Assembly: GCA_964652825.1 (NCBI GenBank)
Contig: CAZZCU010000047.1
Location: 1 to 10,857 of the forward strand
Reading direction: 5' to 3'
Origin: CAZZCU01 sp964652825
GTDB lineage: Bacteria; Bdellovibrionota_B; Oligoflexia; Oligoflexales; CAZZCU01
DNA: 10,857 bases
Shown piece after piece: positions 6,275 to 10,857 of the stretch. A program made the position numbers and the translations under genes. Under the pieces are notes generated by a model that did not search any database, was not told the DNA's origin, and was given only the letters and a program-made list of their open reading frames with translations. Numbering within the stretch: position 1 is the first letter of the stretch; every line of letters begins with the position of its first letter.

Positions 6275-7228
6275 TTACTGAACAGTAACGGACATCGGTG
6301 CCGTGTATTCCCAACGACCGGAAATCTCCGAGAAAGCACCAACGCGCATCTGATAAGATCCCGGCGCGACATTTTGCAACGCTACCGCGTTACCGGAGGT
6401 GGCAAAACGATACTGAGGATTTGCCCAGCTGCCGTTCGACAATTCAACACGATAGAAAGCGACTTTATTGGAATCGACCGTCCAGCTTACCTGACCACCG
6501 GTACCGGCAATCGCGCTACCATTACTCGGCGACGACACCATCAGACCAATGCGAGGCGGAGCTTCGACGGTAAACCGGCGGACTTCGCTACTGCTGCCAT
6601 CAGCACCGTCAACGCGCCAGTACCAATCACCCGGCCATGGATTATGAAAGCGATAGGAGTTACCAGAAACCGGAACACGCATTGTTTCCGGTGACATACT
6701 GCTGCTACGTGAGAACACGATAAAACCGCCGCCGCCTTCCCAACGGAATTCAGCCGGTCCTGATGTTTCATCATACTGACGACCCTGACCGTCAACCGGG
6801 GATACCAAAGCAATCGCTCCGCCCGGAACCGGCGAGGTTTGCGCGACAGGAGCCATAGCAACGGGAGCCGAGGGTTGGGCCATCGTTGATGCGTCTTCAA
6901 CTGGAGCTGTCATATCCATCGCGGTTTCTTCGGTCGTCGTATCGTCACTAACAAACTCATCCGTGCTGTCTTCGCTGGTCAAAAGGAAGAAAGCAATCAC
7001 CATTACAGTCAATGCTGCAACGCCGATAAAAATCCACTTAGTACGATTCTGCGACACAAAACCACCGTCTTTAAAGATCTGGGAGACGGCATTGGTGTTG
7101 GCGTTGGTTCCAAAGTTACTTGTGAACTCGCCTTTCAAATCGGCCGTGAATGGATTGCTCGCCTGAGATGCTTGGGAAGAAAACGTATTATTCCCTGTTC
7201 CCGGCTCGCTGTTTTGTGCCTGATTCAT
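6275..7228 (-). CDS. Single-pass membrane protein with two Ig/FnIII-like domains
   Basis: I cannot name this 317-residue protein. An Asn/Gln/Ser/Thr-rich N-terminal tail (1-60) precedes one transmembrane helix, KWIFIGVAALTVMVIAFFLL (64-83). An acidic, Thr-rich stretch (85-113) and an Ala/Pro/Met-rich linker (114-136) follow. Two beta-sandwich-like domains come next, at about 139-222 and 226-317. Each carries a tryptophan strand (FRWEG; VSWTV) and a later GDWYWRV or GSYQMRV strand, so they look like diverged copies of one another. Basic residues before the helix predict the tail in the cytoplasm and the domains in the periplasm. A periplasmic binding or scaffold role is possible but not shown. 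ATG 7226-7228 has a good GAGGGGA (7234-7240) before it, so it is preferred over the ATG at 7309, which lies inside the upstream palindrome. It has its own terminator and is monocistronic. Confidence 0.75.
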   Translation of the reverse strand: MNQAQNSEPGTGNNTFSSQASQASNPFTADLKGEFTSNFGTNANTNAVSQIFKDGGFVSQNRTKWIFIGVAALTVMVIAFFLLTSEDSTDEFVSDDTTTEETAMDMTAPVEDASTMAQPSAPVAMAPVAQTSPVPGGAIALVSPVDGQGRQYDETSGPAEFRWEGGGGFIVFSRSSSMSPETMRVPVSGNSYRFHNPWPGDWYWRVDGADGSSSEVRRFTVEAPPRIGLMVSSPSNGSAIAGTGGQVSWTVDSNKVAFYRVELSNGSWANPQYRFATSGNAVALQNVAPGSYQMRVGAFSEISGRWEYTAPMSVTVQ

Positions 7229-7233
7229 GACTT

Positions 7234-7240
7234 TCCCCTC
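7234..7240 (-). promoter_or_regulatory. Ribosome binding site that decides the start of the Ig-like protein
   Basis: GAGGGGA on the minus strand lies five bases before the ATG at 7226-7228. It favours that start over the in-frame ATG 81 bases further upstream, which has none. Confidence 0.7.
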
Positions 7241-7296
7241 TAGCGTCATTCGCTCGGCAATGATCGATCCACGACCACTGGCGTTTAACACTGACC

Positions 7297-7317
7297 ATCT
7301 TGAGAACATCTCAAGAT
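7297..7317. promoter_or_regulatory. Perfect 9-3-9 palindrome upstream of the Ig-like protein gene
   Basis: Arms ATCTTGAGA (7297-7305) and TCTCAAGAT (7309-7317) are exact reverse complements around ACA. The site ends 68 nt upstream of the chosen ATG. No T-run follows in either direction, so it is not a terminator. It most resembles a dimeric repressor or activator operator, or a leader hairpin. The regulator is unknown. Confidence 0.55.
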
Positions 7318-7515
7318 TGATATGTTGACTTCCCGAGATTCATCGGCGGCTTTAAAAAATTCTTTAGTCCGCGATAACGAAATGCAATTTAATGGATATC
7401 TCACTCTTGATTATAGGATCATCACCGACCCATGGCAATCCCACCAAATCCTTGATCTTCGCCAACTTCAGCTAAATGATCATCAAATTTATTTTGGCAA
7501 AAACTGGAAAAGTTT

Positions 7516-8529
7516 TCATAAAGCAAATTGTTGCAAAAGTTCGTGAATGGAGTTGTCAGGCCACTCCGCCATGATTGGTAGGATAAACACCGGCTTGGTC
7601 AAAGTCGCAAAAACCTCAGGTTCCCGCCAATAATCTTTGGCGGTTGTCACGATCGCCGTTGCCGACTGGGATTTTTGTAGGATCAATTGCGTAGAAAATC
7701 TTTGGTGATCCCCGACAATATAACGCTCGACAATAGTCGCCCCGGCATTGACGACTTCGCGGATAAAACGCTCCGGTTGCGCAATACCCGCCACCACGAC
7801 AACTTTGGCACCAGGCAACGAAGTCGTCGCCGAGGCTGTCGGCTTGCCGCCCGCCGGCCAAGGTGAGCCGGAGCGAAAAGGAATAAACAAAATCCGCTGG
7901 GCATGCTGCCGTGCAAGCGCGAGATCATCCGGTTGCGGATACTCAGCGTCGCTCCTGGTGAAGCCGACCACATCCGCCCGTACCAGGTTGATCAACGGTT
8001 CGCGCAAACGCCCACGCGGGAGAACATCACCACCAGCGAAAGGATTACGACTATCGAGAAGCACCAGATCAAGATCGCGTGCCAGCTGACGATGCTGGAA
8101 GCCGTCATCCAATAACCAATGCGTCGGCTGATACGCGTAAACACGCAAAAATCTTTGCGCCGCGTGCCAACGTCGCGCGCCAACCACCACCGGAACATCT
8201 TGCAGCATCCGACTTTGCATCATTGCTTCGTCGGCATGAACATCACCAACCGGCATCATGACCGACTGCCAAGCACCGTCCAGCAATAAACCACTATCGC
8301 CGCGCCGCAAGCCGCTGCGATAACCACGCGTTAAGATCACTGGTCTATCACCACGATCCCGCAGATATGCGGCCAGGCGGCAAACAACGGGCGACTTACC
8401 GGTTCCACCCACGGCGATATTACCAATAGAAATAACTTTACCCGGCAAGCGTCTGGATGCCAGCCACCGGCGATCGTAAGCCAAATTGCGCAACGCGACG
8501 ATAAAACGATATATATGCGCTAACACCAT
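7516..8529 (-). CDS. lpxK: Tetraacyldisaccharide 4'-kinase (lipid A 4'-kinase)
   Basis: LpxK transfers phosphate from ATP to the 4' position of the tetraacyl disaccharide 1-phosphate, giving lipid IVA, at the cytoplasmic face of the inner membrane. The 337-residue length fits the family (E. coli about 328). An N-terminal amphipathic/hydrophobic stretch (about 1-14) is the expected membrane anchor. The P-loop GNIAVGGTGKSP is at 36-47, followed by RPVILTRGYRS (62-72). ADEAMM (99-104) matches the catalytic Asp-Glu loop, and LLDDGFQHRQLARDLDLVLLD (139-159) and RGRLREPL (172-179) are strongly family-specific. The ATG lies one base after the stop of the upstream exporter gene, with AGGA (8538-8541) inside that gene as a ribosome site, so the two should be translationally coupled. 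No intrinsic terminator is obvious behind it. Confidence 0.96.
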   Translation of the reverse strand: MVLAHIYRFIVALRNLAYDRRWLASRRLPGKVISIGNIAVGGTGKSPVVCRLAAYLRDRGDRPVILTRGYRSGLRRGDSGLLLDGAWQSVMMPVGDVHADEAMMQSRMLQDVPVVVGARRWHAAQRFLRVYAYQPTHWLLDDGFQHRQLARDLDLVLLDSRNPFAGGDVLPRGRLREPLINLVRADVVGFTRSDAEYPQPDDLALARQHAQRILFIPFRSGSPWPAGGKPTASATTSLPGAKVVVVAGIAQPERFIREVVNAGATIVERYIVGDHQRFSTQLILQKSQSATAIVTTAKDYWREPEVFATLTKPVFILPIMAEWPDNSIHELLQQFAL

Positions 8530-8530
8530 C

Positions 8531-10381
8531 TCAACTATCCTGCGTCATCGTATAGGCGCGATAATTAACATCGGTCAGTAAATCAAGATGAGCGCCGCGA
8601 CTAACAATTCTACCGCCATCGATATACCAAACCTCATCAAAAACATCTAAATGCTGCAAACGATGCGTGACCCAGATGATCGCGGCCTTCCGCTCTTTTG
8701 CTAATTGCGCAATAGCTTTGACCAACATGCCATCGGTGGCGGCATCAACCGCCGAGGTCGCTTCATCCAGCAACCAGAGACTTTTGCGGCGTAATAGCAT
8801 GCGAACAATAACCAGACGTTGCACCTGCCCGCCAGAGAAACTGCCCGATAACGGACTAAAATCCGTTGCCAATCCCGCCGGCAGTTTGGCGATATCCGCC
8901 GACAAATTCACCAACGCCAACAACATCGGCAAATCAGCCTGAGCCTGCGGACGTTCGGCTTCGGACAAACCATAGAGTAAATTATCCAACAAAGTTCCCG
9001 CGAACAGGAATGGTTCCTGACTGACAAACGCTGCCTGTTCCGCCACATCCATCCATGCGGCTTTTGCCCGCCAACTGATAGGTTCATAAAGTCCGGCCAG
9101 GGTTTTTACAAACGTGCTTTTACCGCTGCCGCTCCTGCCGATAATGGCGATATTGCGACCAGCCGCAAGTCTGATACTATCCGCGCGGAATTGCACCTGA
9201 CCACCAAAACCACACGCGCAAGCGTCGATCATGACATCTGCACGTGCCAAACCAAGATCGACATGCGACGAGTGATGATCACGCCCACTACTCTCGGTCT
9301 CCACCACCAAAGCGGCACTGACCGCGCTTCGCAATGCGCCGATGGTTTCCTGCAAAGCTGCATATTGTTCGCCAACCGAGCGCCACGGCCTGAACATCAA
9401 ACCCATGGCAGCGAAAATCTGCACTAAATTTTCCGGATTGATATCACCAAGATAATTGTGGCGCAACGCCACCACCAAACCAGCGAACAATAAAAATCCA
9501 GCCAACTCGATACTAGGGGCAAACAGCGCGCGTACCGCCAACGAACGCCGCAGCATTTTATAGTAAGCGGTATTGCGACGACCAAAGCGCGCCAGTTCAT
9601 AGGCTTCGGCTTTTTGCGCGCGAACAAAATCAAAGCGACCGCGCATCTCCAACACCACGCCTGCCAGCTCCGACAGGGCACGCTGCCAAAACTCCGCATA
9701 ATAGGCGATCCGCCCGCCGACGCGGCCCAGCACCAAAGCAAACAGTGGTGTTAACAGCGCCAGCAACAATGCACTCTGCCAATGCAAAAACGCCAAAAAT
9801 CCCAAACAAGCAACGATCGAAACACCATCGCGCAACAGCGACGTCATGACATCGGAGATTTTGGTCTGCAGAAAATGCACGTCATTCATAATCATCGACA
9901 TCCAAGCACCCGGAGATCTTTGATTGAACGTCTGAAGAGGTGCCCGAATGATCGCGGCGAAAATCCGTCGGCGAAACATCGCGGCGATGATATAAGCGAG
10001 TGCTTGCTGATTATATTGATAGAGATAACTTGCCGTCGCCTTCGCGACACCTGCCGTCAGCAACATCAGCGGCGCGACTAACACCAATTGCGCCCGTCCT
10101 ATCTCGGCATCCGCGGCCACACCGAAAATATCCAGCAAACGTCCGGGCAGAATGTCTCGGAGCTGCAAGCCCGCCAACTCTGTCGAGGTAGCGAATAGCG
10201 ACTTCAGCAACGGCCCAATCGCCAACAAAAATGCGCCCTGCGCCAATGCCAACAAAGTCAGCGCCAAGCCGATCTTCACCAGACGACGTCGCTCGTGCCG
10301 TAAAGGCGACAATAAAATTTTCAGAGCCGCGATAACGCCGATCTTCCCGGCTGCGATGTCTGACATCGACAAAGACGTCAT
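8531..10381 (-). CDS. msbA: MsbA-type lipid A exporter (ABC transporter, fused TMD-NBD)
   Basis: A 616-residue half-transporter expected to act as a homodimer flipping lipid A-core across the inner membrane. The N-terminal half has about six helices: hydrophobic segments near 36-60, 97-115, 185-200, 203-222, 290-307, plus a helix near 120-140. A coupling helix is at about 150-170. The nucleotide-binding domain has Walker A GRSGSGKST (415-423), Q-loop Gln455, signature FSGGQ (515-519, Phe replacing the usual Leu), Walker B LWLLDE with catalytic Glu540, D-loop SAVD (543-546) and switch His573. All ATPase residues are present. The stretch just before Walker A is divergent and lacks an obvious A-loop tyrosine. 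The assignment to MsbA rests on family similarity and on lying between lpxB and lpxK. Its ATG overlaps the lpxB stop by one base (TGATG), suggesting coupling. Another ABCB-type lipid exporter is the alternative. Confidence 0.85.
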   Translation of the reverse strand: MTSLSMSDIAAGKIGVIAALKILLSPLRHERRRLVKIGLALTLLALAQGAFLLAIGPLLKSLFATSTELAGLQLRDILPGRLLDIFGVAADAEIGRAQLVLVAPLMLLTAGVAKATASYLYQYNQQALAYIIAAMFRRRIFAAIIRAPLQTFNQRSPGAWMSMIMNDVHFLQTKISDVMTSLLRDGVSIVACLGFLAFLHWQSALLLALLTPLFALVLGRVGGRIAYYAEFWQRALSELAGVVLEMRGRFDFVRAQKAEAYELARFGRRNTAYYKMLRRSLAVRALFAPSIELAGFLLFAGLVVALRHNYLGDINPENLVQIFAAMGLMFRPWRSVGEQYAALQETIGALRSAVSAALVVETESSGRDHHSSHVDLGLARADVMIDACACGFGGQVQFRADSIRLAAGRNIAIIGRSGSGKSTFVKTLAGLYEPISWRAKAAWMDVAEQAAFVSQEPFLFAGTLLDNLLYGLSEAERPQAQADLPMLLALVNLSADIAKLPAGLATDFSPLSGSFSGGQVQRLVIVRMLLRRKSLWLLDEATSAVDAATDGMLVKAIAQLAKERKAAIIWVTHRLQHLDVFDEVWYIDGGRIVSRGAHLDLLTDVNYRAYTMTQDS

Positions 10382-10857
10382 CAGTTTTTTAATTCCAAAG
10401 TTGAAACAATTGCTTGCGCGGCCGATAACGCCGCCTCACCTTTGAGCGTATCACGAATATGATGCAGCACCGATATTTGCGCGTCTCGCCCGGGAGCGCC
10501 TGGCAGCACGTGCCGCAGCGCCGCCACCACGTCATCATCAGCAAACTCTTGAACAAACTCTGGCACGACTTCCTTGCCGACCAGAATATTCACGAGACTG
10601 ATGTAGGCAACTTTCACAACCTTTTGCGCGTATGCGTAACTGGATGAACTCATGGCATACACAACCACCATCGGCGTACCAACCAACGCACATTCCAAAG
10701 TCGCGGTTCCCGACGCCACTAACGCGGCATCGGCTACAGCCATGATCTCTAAACTCATACCGGAAACAACATTGAGTGGCCCGAGCCGAACGCATGGGAT
10801 GTCAGAGCCGATCACGCCTCTGGCAAAAGTAGCGTCAGTATGACGCAAAGCCGTGCG
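10381..10857 (-). CDS. lpxB: Lipid A disaccharide synthase, C-terminal part (cut by window edge)
   Basis: LpxB joins UDP-2,3-diacylglucosamine and lipid X to make the lipid A disaccharide 1-phosphate on the cytoplasmic side of the inner membrane. Only the last 158 residues are in the window; the frame is open to the right edge, so the N-terminus lies outside. Recognisable family segments are ADAALVASGTATLECALVGTPMVVVY (the donor-binding GTxTLE region) and KVAYISLVNILVGKEVVPEFVQE, a strongly conserved LpxB block. The short tail ends in a TGA that overlaps the next gene's ATG by one base. Gene order lpxB - msbA - lpxK puts consecutive lipid A steps in one unit. Confidence 0.95.
   Translation of the reverse strand, partial: RTALRHTDATFARGVIGSDIPCVRLGPLNVVSGMSLEIMAVADAALVASGTATLECALVGTPMVVVYAMSSSSYAYAQKVVKVAYISLVNILVGKEVVPEFVQEFADDDVVAALRHVLPGAPGRDAQISVLHHIRDTLKGEAALSAAQAIVSTLELKN

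Larger units (their letters stand above)
7229..7515. other. Intergenic region between lpxK and the Ig-like protein gene
   Basis: These 287 bp hold the ribosome site and leader of the Ig-like gene and the palindrome at 7297-7317. A visibly A+T-richer stretch (about 7340-7515) carries no gene I can support. No intrinsic terminator for lpxK is evident in it, and no promoter stands out. Confidence 0.6.

Noticed and set aside
6171..6314. Upstream extension of the 5-FCL frame to an ATG at 6312-6314
   Set aside because: It would read through a strong terminator and overlap the neighbouring gene, adding 48 residues not seen in the family.
7322..7546. A 74-residue rightward ORF in the A+T-rich gap, running into the end of lpxK
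   Set aside because: No ribosome site, no recognisable domain, and its end is antisense to the C-terminus of lpxK. Most likely chance.
8531..10381. Bacteriocin, protease or toxin exporter role for the ABC transporter, which would have made a secretion system with the serpin
   Set aside because: No accessory peptidase domain or adaptor gene is visible, and the direct coupling to lpxB and lpxK points to lipid A export.

Overview
This window comes from a diderm (Gram-negative) bacterium that makes lipid A. Three lipid A genes (lpxB, an MsbA-type exporter and lpxK) lie in a tight block at the right end, and other products are a prepilin-like protein, a small outer-membrane beta-barrel candidate and an exported serpin. 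Base composition looks close to half G+C. There are no rRNA or tRNA genes. I cannot assign a lineage with confidence: the msbA-lpxK order is typical of Pseudomonadota, while an MqnA-family protein and a serpin are less usual there and would also suit deltaproteobacterial-type lineages (Myxococcota, Bdellovibrionota).

Layout, left to right. (1) 1-1575: a leftward prepilin-like gene with a terminator behind it, divergent from a rightward unrecognised membrane protein. The 54-bp gap between them carries a perfect palindrome. (2) 1593-2573: a leftward MqnA-family (chorismate dehydratase-type) gene with a large insertion, tail to tail with the membrane protein. (3) 2793-3773: a rightward TIGR01777 (YfcH-like) SDR epimerase, which overlaps the next gene tail to tail by 66 bp. 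(4) 6170 down to 3708: a leftward run of 5-formyltetrahydrofolate cyclo-ligase, serpin and beta-barrel protein, with gaps of 39 and 12 bp. (5) 7228 down to 6275: a single-pass membrane protein with two tandem Ig/FnIII-like domains, closed by a textbook intrinsic terminator and preceded by a long leader with a second perfect palindrome. (6) 10857 down to 7516: lpxB (partial) - msbA-like - lpxK, with a 1-bp overlap and a 1-bp gap, a translationally coupled lipid A unit.

How the genes fit together. The lpxB-msbA-lpxK block is one pathway: LpxB makes the lipid A disaccharide, LpxK adds the 4'-phosphate, and MsbA flips the lipid across the inner membrane. The 5-FCL/serpin/barrel run looks like a co-transcribed unit of unrelated functions: the serpin has an intact inhibitory hinge and a predicted P1 arginine, so it should block trypsin-like proteases outside the cytoplasm. 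The MqnA-like gene stands alone, and no other futalosine-pathway gene is visible.

I found no phage, transposon, CRISPR or toxin-antitoxin genes, and no clear new multi-gene system. The points most worth a second look are the serpin with its barrel neighbour, the insertion-bearing MqnA homologue, the two perfect palindromes, and the Ig-like membrane protein.
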